Source: Bacteroidaceae bacterium (GTDB lineage Bacteria > Bacteroidota > Bacteroidia > Bacteroidales > Bacteroidaceae). From it: DNA of 60,175 nucleotides. The notes under the pieces were generated by a model. That model searched no databases. It saw nothing but the letters and a program-made list of their open reading frames with translations, and had not been told where the DNA came from. Positions 36,287 to 43,802 of the stretch are shown here, one piece after another. The position numbers and the translations under genes were made by a program. The stretch is taken from assembly GCA_017940605.1 (NCBI GenBank), contig JAGAYF010000058.1, positions 1-60,175 on the forward strand, written 5' to 3'. Position 1 is the stretch's first letter, and each line of letters opens with the position of its first letter.

Positions 36287-37414
36287 TCAGTTGGCTATCA
36301 GCAATGGCATGAGCAGCATGGTCAGGTCGGTGTCCTTTTCCTGCTCCGAAGGGAGGATGAGGCCGGCGCGGGCGGGATCGCTCAGGCGCAGCACGACATC
36401 CTGGCTCTGCACGTTGCTCAGCAGTTCCAGCAGGTAGTCACCCCTGAAGCCGATGCGCAGTGGGATGCCTTCGTACTGGCAAACCAGTTTCTCCTCGGCG
36501 CTTTGGGCGTAGCTGACGTTCTCAGTGGCCAGCGTCACCTTGCCTGCCTCAAAATTGAACTTGATCAGGGCCGTGGCCTTGTCGCTGGCCACGAGCACGC
36601 GCCTGGCTGCGCTTTGCAGTGAGGCACGGTCAATGGTGGCAATGTTGCTATTGTTCTGCGGAATGACGTTCTTGTAGTTGGGATATTTCTCTTGCAGCAG
36701 GCGGCAGGTCATTTGGAAATCCTCGGCCTGGACAAGGGCGCCGCCGTCGCCGAATGTGCGCAGGGTGATGTTGCCGTCTATCTTGTCAATGATGGTGCGC
36801 AGCAGGGCTGCCGGCTTGCGGGGCAGGATGAACGACTGCGTGGTCTGGTGCGTGTTGCAGAAGATGCGGTAGCACACGAGTTTGTGGCCGTCGCTGGCCA
36901 CTACCGACAGGTCGTCGGTGGTGATGTCGATGAACAGGCCGTTCATGATTTTGCGCGCCTCGTCGTTCGATGCGGCTATGATGGCTGCGGCAAAGGCGTG
37001 GCTCAGTGTCTTGGCCGGAACTTCCACCTCGTTGCTTTCGCCCTCGCTGGACTTCATCTGCGGGTATTCGTCGCCGCTCTCGGCTTGCAGGGTGAAGTGG
37101 CCGTTCTGGTAGGTGAGGCCTAGCTGCATGGTGGTGGCGTTGAAGTCGATGGTCAGCGGCTGCTCGGGTATCTCCTTCAGGATGTCCAGCAGTTGCTTGG
37201 CGGCAATGGCAAACGTACAGTCGCCTTCCGTCTGTATCAGGGGAATGTTGCACTTGAGTGTGGTTTCGTTGTCCGATGCAGTGACCTCCAGTTGCTCACC
37301 CTGGAACTTGAACAGGAAGCAGGACAGGACGGGAATGCTGTTCTTGGGACTGATGACGCGGTCGATGGTTTGCAGACGACCGTAAAGCAATGTGCTCGTT
37401 ACTACGTATTTCAT
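36287..37414 (-). CDS. dnaN: DNA polymerase III beta subunit (sliding clamp)
   Basis: Processivity clamp of the replicase. 375 residues in three similar domains; N-terminal MKYVVTSTLLYGRLQTIDRVIS and the C-terminal end LTMLLMPLL are typical of Bacteroidota DnaN. It is the first gene of a six-gene minus-strand operon (dnaN, exonuclease, coaBC, DUF4835, recN, TPR). dnaA is not nearby, so this is not the classical dnaA-dnaN origin arrangement. Confidence 0.96.
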   Translation of the reverse strand: MKYVVTSTLLYGRLQTIDRVISPKNSIPVLSCFLFKFQGEQLEVTASDNETTLKCNIPLIQTEGDCTFAIAAKQLLDILKEIPEQPLTIDFNATTMQLGLTYQNGHFTLQAESGDEYPQMKSSEGESNEVEVPAKTLSHAFAAAIIAASNDEARKIMNGLFIDITTDDLSVVASDGHKLVCYRIFCNTHQTTQSFILPRKPAALLRTIIDKIDGNITLRTFGDGGALVQAEDFQMTCRLLQEKYPNYKNVIPQNNSNIATIDRASLQSAARRVLVASDKATALIKFNFEAGKVTLATENVSYAQSAEEKLVCQYEGIPLRIGFRGDYLLELLSNVQSQDVVLRLSDPARAGLILPSEQEKDTDLTMLLMPLLIAN

Positions 37415-37445
37415 GTTTATAGGAATGAATATTTAATATTTTGAG

Positions 37446-37453
37446 CAAAGTTA
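37446..37453 (-). promoter_or_regulatory. -7 box of the dnaN operon
   Basis: Minus strand TAACTTTG followed by C, 31 bp upstream of the dnaN ATG. It should drive all six genes down to the terminator at 29938. Confidence 0.7.
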
Positions 37454-37566
37454 AGATAAAACTGCCGAAAAAACAAGAAAAAGCGATGCCTTTTTGGTTA
37501 AAAATGAAGAAAACTTATGAACGAGTGCGGTCAGCGCGCCTCCCCGGTGGGGCAATCCTGATTCTG

Positions 37567-37645
37567 CAAGGCGTGAAACATGGCTGGACAAGGCGTAAAA
37601 GACAGGCCAATGGGGCGTGAAAAATGCTGGATAAGGCGTAAAAAA
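37567..37645 (-). repeat. Phased 21-22 bp array D (TTTTACGCC family)
   Basis: GGCG cores on the + strand at 37570, 37592, 37614 and 37635 (spacings 22, 22, 21), each followed by TAAAA or TGAAA. On the minus strand each unit is a T-tract followed by ACGCC or CACGCC. This array lacks the CAGGCCGCAT central unit of the others. Sense orientation to the M13 peptidase gene ending at 37838. Confidence 0.8.
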
Positions 37646-37718
37646 TCACCGTTGTCGCCCCAGTATTGTTTTCTGTCTTGAAGGTATTGATTTTAAGTGA
37701 AATAAAAATGCAAAAAGA

Positions 37719-37814
37719 ATTCCTCCTGCTTTCAGTTTTGCCAGGATGGCTTTCCGTCTGTCCTGCCGTGGCGGCAGGTTGGGAAAGCCCCGGGGCGGGG
37801 AAGGCAGGAGGAAT
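37719..37814 (-). terminator. Large nested hairpin after the M13 peptidase gene
   Basis: Three nested perfect stems: ATTCCTCCTGC (37719-37729) with GCAGGAGGAAT (37804-37814); GGCTTTCC (37748-37755) with GGAAAGCC (37782-37789); CCTGCCG (37762-37768) with CGGCAGG (37772-37778). On the minus strand the structure begins 24 bp after the stop codon and is followed by a T-rich run (CTTTTTGCATTTTTATTT), so it should terminate transcription. It is much larger than needed for that. Confidence 0.75.
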
Positions 37815-37837
37815 GGTTCAGTGTAGGCCGGCCGTGC

Positions 37838-39874
37838 CTACCATACGTCGACGCGGGCTTCCTTGGGCAGGTACAGCGAGTCGCCGGGCTGGATGTCGAA
37901 GGCCCTGTACCATGCGTCAATGTGGGGCAGCGCGCCGTTGACGCGCCACTTGGCCGGCGCGTGCGGGTCGGTGGTGATGTAGCGGCGTTCCAGCTCGGGG
38001 CGGATGGCTTCCGTCCAGCTGAATCCGTAGGAGATGAAGAAGCGTTGGTCTGGGGTGAAGCCGTTTTCGTCAACCAGGGCGGTGTCTTTTCCTGCCCATG
38101 CCTTGCGGTAGGCATCATAGGCAATCTTGAGCCCGCCGTTGTCGGCCAGGTTTTCGCCCAGCGTGAGCTGGCCGTTGATCTTGAGTCCGGGCTGTGCCTC
38201 TATGCCGCTGAAGAAGTCGGCCATGACTTGCGTGCGTTTTTCAAAGTCGGCCTTGTCCTTCTTCGTCCACCAGTTCTTCATGTTTCCCGTCTCATCGTAC
38301 TGGCTGCCCTGGTCGTCAAATCCGTGCGTCATTTCGTGGCCGATGACAGAGCCTATGGCACCGTAGTTTACGGCATCGTCGGCCTCGGGATTGAAGAAGG
38401 GGGGCTGCAAGATGCCTGCGGGGAAGCAAATTTCGTTGGTGGTGGGGTTGTAGTAGGCGTTGATGGTCTGCGGAGTCATGAACCACTCCTTCCTGTCAAC
38501 GGGCTTGTTCACCCTTTTGTCTATTTCGTACTGGTTTTCATAGGCGGCCGCGTTGCACATGTTCTCGTAGAACGACAGGCTGTCGTCGATGGTCAGCCCG
38601 TCATAGTCGCGCCATTCGTCGGGGTAGCCAATCTTGACGATAAACGTCTCCAGCTTCTTCAGCGCCTGCTGCTTGGTGCTGTCTTCCATCCAGCTCACCT
38701 GCTTGATGCGCTCGGCGAAGGCCGCTTTCAGGTTGTCCACCAGTTCAAGCATGCGCTGCTTGCTGCTTTCGGGGAAGTATTTCTCTACATAGATTTTTCC
38801 GAGGGCCATGCCCAGTACGTTGTCGACGACACCCACGGCGCGCTTCCACCTGGGGCGGTCCACCTGGGCACCGCTCAGTGTCTTGCTGAACTCAAAGTAG
38901 ATGCTGCGGCAACTGTCGTCCAGCGCATCGGCGGCATCGTGCAGGACCTTGAACGATGCGTAGGTCTTCAGGTCCTCCAGCGGCGTCTTCTGCAACAGCT
39001 GGGCCACGTTGCCGATGGGTTCGGGTTGGCGCAGGTTCACTTCGCTGATTTCGGGATATCCCAGGGCCTTGAGCGTGGCATCCCAGGCTATGCCGGGATA
39101 CTGCTCCTTGAGCTGCGCGTAGGTTACCTTGTGGTAGTTGCCCTCAACGTCGCGCAGCTTCGTCATGCTGTAGTTCACCTGGGCAATGCGGGTCTCAATG
39201 TCCAGCACTGTCTCCATCTTCCGTTTCGCCGTGGCGGAGTCGTCGCCCGCCAGCTGGAACAACTGGGAAATATACTTCTTGTAGGCGTTCCTGACCTTGA
39301 CCGTGGCGCTGTCGTTGTTGACATAGTAGTCGCGGCTGCGCAGTGACAGGCCGCCTTGCCCAATCTCCACGATGTTCATCTCGGCATTCTTGTCGTCTGC
39401 GTCGGCACCGATGCGGAACATGCGGGCGGGGATGCCCATTCGGCTCAGTTCGGCCACCGTTTGCTGGTATTCGTCAAGGTCTTGCACGGCATTCACCTTC
39501 TCCAGCAAGGGCCTGACGGGGTCCATTCCCTCCCTGTTGCGGCGTGTGCTGTCCATGGCCAGGTTGTACAGGCTGCCGATTTTCTGTTCCAGCGTACCCT
39601 TTTCCTGTTTCTTGGAGGCCAGCTCCTCAATCAGCTTGCGCACCTGCTTTTCATTCTCGTCAAACAGCTGTTCCGTGACCCCGAACCGCGAATACTCGGG
39701 AGTGAGCGGATGTGCCTTCAGCCAGCCGCCGCAGCAGTACTCAAAGAAGTCCGTTCCGGGCCTTGCCTCCAAATCCATGTTCGCTGTGTCAATCCCTCCG
39801 TTGGGATTCCCCGTGTTGCAACCTGCCAGCAGGGTGAATCCAAGGGATAAAATTCCCATTTTAATTGTCTTCAT
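37838..39874 (-). CDS. M13 family metallopeptidase, lipoprotein (PepO/neprilysin-like)
   Basis: Zinc endopeptidase of oligopeptides, probably outer-membrane or periplasmic. A lipobox LLAGC lies near residue 18. The zinc motif HEMTHGFDDQG is near residue 513 and the second motif ENLADNGGLKIAYDAY further on. About 678 residues, as in family M13. A second ATG two codons upstream (39880) is possible. It has its own promoter and terminator. Confidence 0.94.
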   Translation of the reverse strand: MKTIKMGILSLGFTLLAGCNTGNPNGGIDTANMDLEARPGTDFFEYCCGGWLKAHPLTPEYSRFGVTEQLFDENEKQVRKLIEELASKKQEKGTLEQKIGSLYNLAMDSTRRNREGMDPVRPLLEKVNAVQDLDEYQQTVAELSRMGIPARMFRIGADADDKNAEMNIVEIGQGGLSLRSRDYYVNNDSATVKVRNAYKKYISQLFQLAGDDSATAKRKMETVLDIETRIAQVNYSMTKLRDVEGNYHKVTYAQLKEQYPGIAWDATLKALGYPEISEVNLRQPEPIGNVAQLLQKTPLEDLKTYASFKVLHDAADALDDSCRSIYFEFSKTLSGAQVDRPRWKRAVGVVDNVLGMALGKIYVEKYFPESSKQRMLELVDNLKAAFAERIKQVSWMEDSTKQQALKKLETFIVKIGYPDEWRDYDGLTIDDSLSFYENMCNAAAYENQYEIDKRVNKPVDRKEWFMTPQTINAYYNPTTNEICFPAGILQPPFFNPEADDAVNYGAIGSVIGHEMTHGFDDQGSQYDETGNMKNWWTKKDKADFEKRTQVMADFFSGIEAQPGLKINGQLTLGENLADNGGLKIAYDAYRKAWAGKDTALVDENGFTPDQRFFISYGFSWTEAIRPELERRYITTDPHAPAKWRVNGALPHIDAWYRAFDIQPGDSLYLPKEARVDVW

Positions 39875-39927
39875 ATCCATTTCAATTGTTTTAAAGTCTT
39901 TTCTTGCTCTTTATGTGTGATTTGCTG

Positions 39928-39935
39928 CAAAGGTA
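39928..39935 (-). promoter_or_regulatory. -7 box of the M13 peptidase gene
   Basis: Minus strand TACCTTTG followed by CAGC, 53 bp upstream of the ATG. Confidence 0.6.
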
Positions 39936-40010
39936 ATGGATTTTCCAAGCTTTTCTGTAAAATTATCATGAAAAAAAGGAGATTTTCACTCCTTTTTTAA
40001 AATAAGTTGC

Positions 40011-40018
40011 TAACTTTG
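40011..40018 (+). promoter_or_regulatory. -7 box of the DUF3127 gene
   Basis: TAACTTTG followed by C, 25 bp upstream of the ATG at 40044. It is divergent from the M13 peptidase promoter. Confidence 0.65.
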
Positions 40019-40043
40019 CGTCAAGAAATTATTTCAGTAAAAA

Positions 40044-40418
40044 ATGGACATACAAGGTAAAATCATTGTAATTGGAGAACCGCGCAGCGGAGTCTCGGCA
40101 CGAACCAACCAGCCGTGGAAGAGTCAGGATTTTGTCATTGAGACAACCACCGACCAATACCCTCGGAGGTGTTGCTTCAGCGTTTTTGGAGAAGATAAAT
40201 TGCAGCAATTCAATATTCAGATGGGTGAAGAACTGACCGTATCCTTTGATATTGACGCGCATGAGTATAATGGCCGTTGGTATAACAGTATCCGCGCGTG
40301 GCGAGTGACTCGCGGTGCTGCTCCTGCCGCTCCGGCAGCGGCTCAGCCTGCCCAGGTTGCCCCTGCTGCGCCTGCGCCCGATTCTGTGAGCGAGCCCGTG
40401 GATGATCTGCCCTTTTAA
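40044..40418 (+). CDS. DUF3127 OB-fold-like protein with SSB-type C-terminal tip
   Basis: A 124-residue protein. Residues 1-92 are beta-rich and match DUF3127 (MDIQGKIIVIGEPRSG, QDFVIETT, GRWYNSIRAWRV), related in pattern to single-stranded DNA-binding OB folds. A 25-residue Ala/Pro linker follows, ending in EPVDDLPF, which closely resembles the acidic tip (DDDIPF) by which SSB recruits partner enzymes. Single-stranded DNA binding is therefore likely but unproven. It is transcribed alone and converges on rho. Confidence 0.88.
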   Translation: MDIQGKIIVIGEPRSGVSARTNQPWKSQDFVIETTTDQYPRRCCFSVFGEDKLQQFNIQMGEELTVSFDIDAHEYNGRWYNSIRAWRVTRGAAPAAPAAAQPAQVAPAAPAPDSVSEPVDDLPF

Positions 40419-40447
40419 GGGTGCTTTAATATAGGAAAGAGGCTATA

Positions 40448-40485
40448 ATCAAGGCCGCCCTGACAAGGGCGGCCTTGATTTTTGT
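40448..40485. terminator. Bidirectional terminator between the DUF3127 gene and rho
   Basis: A perfect 14-bp stem, ATCAAGGCCGCCCT (40448-40461) with AGGGCGGCCTTGAT (40466-40479), loop GACA, followed by TTTTTG on the + strand. On the minus strand the T-run is weaker. It lies 30 bp after the DUF3127 stop and 34 bp after the rho stop. Confidence 0.9.
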
Positions 40486-40519
40486 GTTGTATGGCGCGGA
40501 TACGAAGCGCGGTGAAGCG

Positions 40520-42451
40520 TTATCCGTTCATTGAGATGAGGAATTCTTCGTTGTTCTGGGTGTTTTCCATCAGTTCCATGACTTTGGTGATGGCTTCGAT
40601 GGGTTTCATGTCGGCAATGAACTTGCGCATAATCCACATGCGGTCTCTTGTGAACTGGTCCTGCAGCAAATCGTCGCGGCGGGTGCTTGAGGCAACGCAG
40701 TTGATGGACGGGAAAATGCGCTTGTTGCTCAAGCTGCGGTCCAGCTGGAGTTCCATGTTGCCTGTTCCCTTGAATTCCTCAAATATGACCTCGTCCATCT
40801 TGCTGCCCGTGTCTATCAGCGCGGTTGCAATGATTGTGAGCGAGCCGCCGCCCTCTATGTTGCGGGCTGCGCCAAAGAAGCGCTTGGGTTTTTGCAGTGC
40901 GTTGGAGTCCACGCCGCCGGTGAGCACCTTGCCGCTGGCCGGGGCTACGGTGTTGTAGGCGCGTGCCAGCCTTGTGATGGAGTCGAGGAAAATGACGACG
41001 TCATGGCCGCATTCCACCATGCGCTTGGCTTTTTCCAGCACCAGTCCGGCAATCTTTACATGGTGTGCGGCGGGTTCGTCAAAGGTGGATGCAATGACTT
41101 CGGCGTTCACCGTGCGCGCCATGTCGGTCACTTCCTCGGGGCGCTCGTCTATGAGGAGCATCATGAGGTAGGCTTCGGGGTGGTTGGCGGCTATGGCGTT
41201 GGCTATGTCCTTCATGAGGATGGTCTTGCCTGTCTTGGGCTGTGCCACGATGAGTGCGCGCTGTCCCTTGCCTATGGGCGTGAACAGGTCGACCAGCCTG
41301 ACGGACAGGTTGTCGCGGCTGCCGCTGCACAGGCGGAATTTTTCGTCGGGAAAGAGCGGCGTGAGGTGCTCAAAGGGCACGCGGTCGCGTACTTCCTGGG
41401 GGCTGCGCCCGTTGATGTGCAGGACGCGCGTCAGGGTGAAGTATTTTTCTCCTTCCTTGGGCACTTTGATGTTGCCTTCCACGACATCGCCCGTGTTGAG
41501 GCCGTATGTCTTGATTTGCTGCTGCGATACGTAGATGTCATCGGGCGATGTGAGGTAGTTGTAGTCGGATGACCGCAGGAATCCGTAGTTCTCGGGCATG
41601 ATTTCCAGCACTCCCTCCCCTGTCAGGACGTTGTCAAATTCGTTGCCGTTGCCTAAGGGGACAGTTATCTGGGGCTGGGGAGCCTTCCACGTGGACTGCT
41701 CCATGACGGGTACGTAGCTGGGCTGCGGCGCATAGTATTCCTCCTGTTGCTGTGCCATGAGGGATTCGTCCACCTCGTTGGCCACGTTGGGGATGTCCTG
41801 CAATATGATGAAGTCGGGCATTCCGTCGTCGGTCTCGTCAACTACGCGTGTGACTACGGGCTCTACCATGTATTCCCTTGGGGGCTGCGGCTTCTCCTGT
41901 ACGGGGGCTGCGGCTGCCTCGGCGGGTTTTGTCTCGGCTGCGGCTTCTGTTTTCTGGGGTTGCTCCTTTTGGGTTTCCTCGGCCTGGGGCTGCGCCGGTT
42001 TTTGCTCTTCTTCGGTTGCTTTCTTTGACTTCCTGCCGCGTCGCTTGGGGGCTGCGTCGGCTGCCTCGGCCGCTTTGGGTGCGGCTTGTGGCTGTTCCGT
42101 GCTGGCTGGTGCGGGCTGTTTGGCTGCCTTTGTGCCTTTGGCCTTTTCTTCCTGGGCTTCCGTTTTCTTTCCGCCCTCTTTCTTGCGCCCCGACTTCTTT
42201 TCCAGTGATTTGGCATCGTCCTTGGTGGCCGACATGATGTGTTCTTTTTCTTTCTTGGTCTTGCTGATGCGTTGGCGCTTGCGCGAATCGGGTGTGGCAG
42301 CGGCTTTGGCATCGGCTTGGTTTTCTATGATGGCATAGATGAGGTCTTCCTTCTTGGCGTTGCTGCGAAAGCTGACGCCCAGCTCACGTGCGATGTCCTG
42401 AATCTCGGCATCGCTCTTGTCTAACAGGTCGTATTTGTTAAAAATAGCCAT
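40520..42451 (-). CDS. rho: Transcription termination factor Rho with disordered insertion
   Basis: RNA-dependent hexameric helicase that terminates transcription. The N-terminal Rho_N helical part (residues 1-45) is followed by about 200 residues rich in Lys, Ala, Glu, Pro and Gln that should be disordered. The cold-shock RNA-binding domain follows ([15 protein letters not shown]), then the ATPase core with Walker A AQPKTGKT (near residue 408) and the [13 protein letters not shown] segment. 643 residues against 419 in E. coli; the excess is the insertion. Similar insertions occur in gut Bacteroides. Confidence 0.96.
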   Translation of the reverse strand: MAIFNKYDLLDKSDAEIQDIARELGVSFRSNAKKEDLIYAIIENQADAKAAATPDSRKRQRISKTKKEKEHIMSATKDDAKSLEKKSGRKKEGGKKTEAQEEKAKGTKAAKQPAPASTEQPQAAPKAAEAADAAPKRRGRKSKKATEEEQKPAQPQAEETQKEQPQKTEAAAETKPAEAAAAPVQEKPQPPREYMVEPVVTRVVDETDDGMPDFIILQDIPNVANEVDESLMAQQQEEYYAPQPSYVPVMEQSTWKAPQPQITVPLGNGNEFDNVLTGEGVLEIMPENYGFLRSSDYNYLTSPDDIYVSQQQIKTYGLNTGDVVEGNIKVPKEGEKYFTLTRVLHINGRSPQEVRDRVPFEHLTPLFPDEKFRLCSGSRDNLSVRLVDLFTPIGKGQRALIVAQPKTGKTILMKDIANAIAANHPEAYLMMLLIDERPEEVTDMARTVNAEVIASTFDEPAAHHVKIAGLVLEKAKRMVECGHDVVIFLDSITRLARAYNTVAPASGKVLTGGVDSNALQKPKRFFGAARNIEGGGSLTIIATALIDTGSKMDEVIFEEFKGTGNMELQLDRSLSNKRIFPSINCVASSTRRDDLLQDQFTRDRMWIMRKFIADMKPIEAITKVMELMENTQNNEEFLISMNG

Positions 42452-42611
42452 GGTCAGTTGTTCAAAATAGGGTTGTTAAGATGGTTCTTGCGCGTTGTTC
42501 CATGCCGTTGTGGCTGGTACATGTGCACGGGGTGCTTGGTGTTGCGCGCTGAATGTGGTAAAATGTGATTGATTGCTGTGTTGGAATGGTATCCAACTGT
42601 TTTTGGTGGTG
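42452..42611 (-). promoter_or_regulatory. C-rich rho leader, possible rut-type autoregulatory site
   Basis: The transcript between the -7 box (42612-42619) and the rho ATG would carry about 155 untranslated bases. On the minus strand the first two thirds are rich in C and A and poor in G, with many CA and CC steps. That composition is typical of Rho-binding sites. Rho genes of other bacteria limit their own expression by Rho-dependent termination in the leader, so the same is plausible here; it is inference. Confidence 0.5.
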
Positions 42612-42619
42612 CAAAGGTA
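42612..42619 (-). promoter_or_regulatory. -7 box of rho
   Basis: Minus strand TACCTTTG followed by CACC, 160 bp upstream of the rho start. This gives one of the longest leaders in the window. Confidence 0.65.
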
Positions 42620-42782
42620 AGGAAAAGAAATGAATATTTCAACTTTTTACCCTATTTTTTTCTGAAAAAGTAGGTAGGCGGCCTTTTAGGGGCTGCCCTC
42701 CGTCGCGATGCCATTCCCCTCTGCCTGAAAAATGCGGTCGCGGGCGGCGCGGAAGAACCCTGCGCCGTCCGAGTGGAAAGAA

Positions 42783-42861
42783 CGGGGCGTAAGAGCCCGC
42801 CGGATGCGGCCTGAAAAATTTCGGCCAAGGCGTGAAAACTCATTAAACAGGGCGTAAAAAA
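42783..42861 (-). repeat. Phased 21-22 bp array E (TTTTACGCC family)
   Basis: Cores on the + strand at 42786 (GGCG), 42808 (GGCC), 42829 (GGCG) and 42851 (GGCG), spacings 22, 21 and 22, each followed by an A-rich tract. The 42808 unit belongs to the CAGGCCGCAT type shared with arrays A, B and C. Sense orientation to the regulator gene that ends at 42919. Confidence 0.8.
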
Positions 42862-42890
42862 CCGCGCTCCCGCCCCCGTGGCGTGCGCGG
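42855..42890 (-). terminator. Probable terminator of the LuxR-type regulator gene
   Basis: Stem CCGCGC (42862-42867) with GCGCGG (42885-42890), GC-rich loop, followed on the minus strand by six T residues that form the first T-tract of array E. The arrangement equals that at array C. Confidence 0.65.
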
Positions 42891-42918
42891 TCCGTGGCGT
42901 GGCGGCCCTGATGCCGTG

Positions 42919-43563
42919 TCAGATGTAGTATTCGGCAATGTCGATGAGCCCGCTCCTGACGGCGGCCCTCACGGCCTCGTGGGCCGTGTTCACATTGAAC
43001 TTGCGGAATATGTTTTTCCTGTGGCTGTTGATGGTGTGTATGCTCGAGTATCGCTCGGTGGCTATCTCCTTGGTCGTCTTGCCTTGGGCTATGCTGTGAA
43101 TGATTTCAATCTCGGTGGGCGTGAGGCGCGACGAGGGGTCAAACTCGCGCTGGCGTTGCAGGAGCAGTATCTCGGTCACGCGCTGGCTGATGAAGCGCTT
43201 GTGCGCCCTGGCATAGTTGATGGCATTGCTGATTTCGGTCAGCGGCGAGTCCTTGAATATGACGCTCACGTTGGTGGTGCTGTACACGACCTGCTTCAGG
43301 AAGTGCTCGGTCAGGTCTTCGCTGATGAGCAGCCACGAGGAGTGGGGAAAACGCTGGCTCAGGACGATGAACTTCGCCTCGTCGGGAAAGTCAAACAGGG
43401 CATAGTCCAGCACGACCACGCATTGTTCGTTCTCAAGCAGCATTTGGGTGAGCGTTGCCTTGTCGTGGGCGGTCAGTATGCGTGTGCTGTCGCTGTTGTC
43501 AATGAGGTGGCGCAGGGCATAGGCGGTTAGTTCCTGGCGGTCGGCAATGATGTAGGTTTCCAT
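42919..43563 (-). CDS. Response regulator / LuxR-family transcriptional regulator
   Basis: A 214-residue protein with a receiver-like N-terminal domain and a C-terminal LuxR-type helix-turn-helix (LTPTEIEIIHSIAQGKTTKEIA, then SIHTINSHRKNIFRKF). The receiver keeps an Asp after a hydrophobic strand (CVVVLDYALFDF), which would be the phosphorylation site, but the usual acidic pair near the N-terminus is reduced to AD. No sensor kinase is adjacent, so its input is unknown. The ATG at 43563 gives the normal receiver start. Confidence 0.9.
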   Translation of the reverse strand: METYIIADRQELTAYALRHLIDNSDSTRILTAHDKATLTQMLLENEQCVVVLDYALFDFPDEAKFIVLSQRFPHSSWLLISEDLTEHFLKQVVYSTTNVSVIFKDSPLTEISNAINYARAHKRFISQRVTEILLLQRQREFDPSSRLTPTEIEIIHSIAQGKTTKEIATERYSSIHTINSHRKNIFRKFNVNTAHEAVRAAVRSGLIDIAEYYI

Positions 43564-43608
43564 CTTCAGTATCTTGATTTTTAGTGGGTGCAAAGTATCT
43601 TTTGGGTG

Positions 43609-43616
43609 CAAAGGTA
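43609..43616 (-). promoter_or_regulatory. -7 box of the LuxR-type regulator
   Basis: Minus strand TACCTTTG followed by CACCC, 45 bp upstream of the ATG. Confidence 0.65.
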
Positions 43617-43708
43617 GCAAGGTTGTGGTTGTCGGAAAATCCCACAAATAGGGTAGGCGGCTGCTTTTGCCCTCAAAATACCAAACGTTAGGGAGGCAGC
43701 AACGACCT

Positions 43709-43750
43709 ACGGCAGCCATCCGTCATCACTGTCGGTGACGGGGCTGCCGT
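43709..43750. terminator. Hairpin after the amidase gene
   Basis: Stem ACGGCAGCC (43709-43717) with GGCTGCCGT (43742-43750), enclosing a smaller inner stem CCGTCA / TGACGG. It lies about 50 bp after the amidase stop (minus strand), but there is no T-run, so a true intrinsic terminator is uncertain. Confidence 0.45.
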
Positions 43751-43802
43751 TGAGGAGTCGTGGCGGGGCAGGGCTACGGGAATGGTCGTCCCGTGGCCTG
43801 CA

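Larger units (their letters stand above)
37415..37837. other. 423-bp intergenic region between the M13 peptidase gene and dnaN
   Basis: No gene supported. Contents: the dnaN promoter (37446-37453), array D (37567-37645) and a nested hairpin (37719-37814). An open frame crossing the hairpin on the + strand is rejected. Confidence 0.7.
42620..42918. other. Intergenic region between the rho promoter and the LuxR-type regulator
   Basis: Holds array E (42783-42861), weaker array-like units further left (cores near 42723, 42743 and 42764), and the terminator of the regulator gene (42855-42890). No gene supported. Confidence 0.65.

Noticed and set aside
36287-37414. Replication origin near dnaN
   Set aside because: No dnaA gene, no cluster of DnaA boxes and no AT-rich unwinding region are seen beside dnaN.
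37666-37941. Open frame on + with an apparent signal peptide between the M13 gene and dnaN
   Set aside because: It runs through the nested hairpin and into the 3' end of the M13 gene on the opposite strand; composition after the first 20 residues is not protein-like.
9826-42861. Arrays considered as CRISPR
   Set aside because: Units are only about 22 bp including spacer, repeats are degenerate, no spacers of usual length and no cas genes are present.
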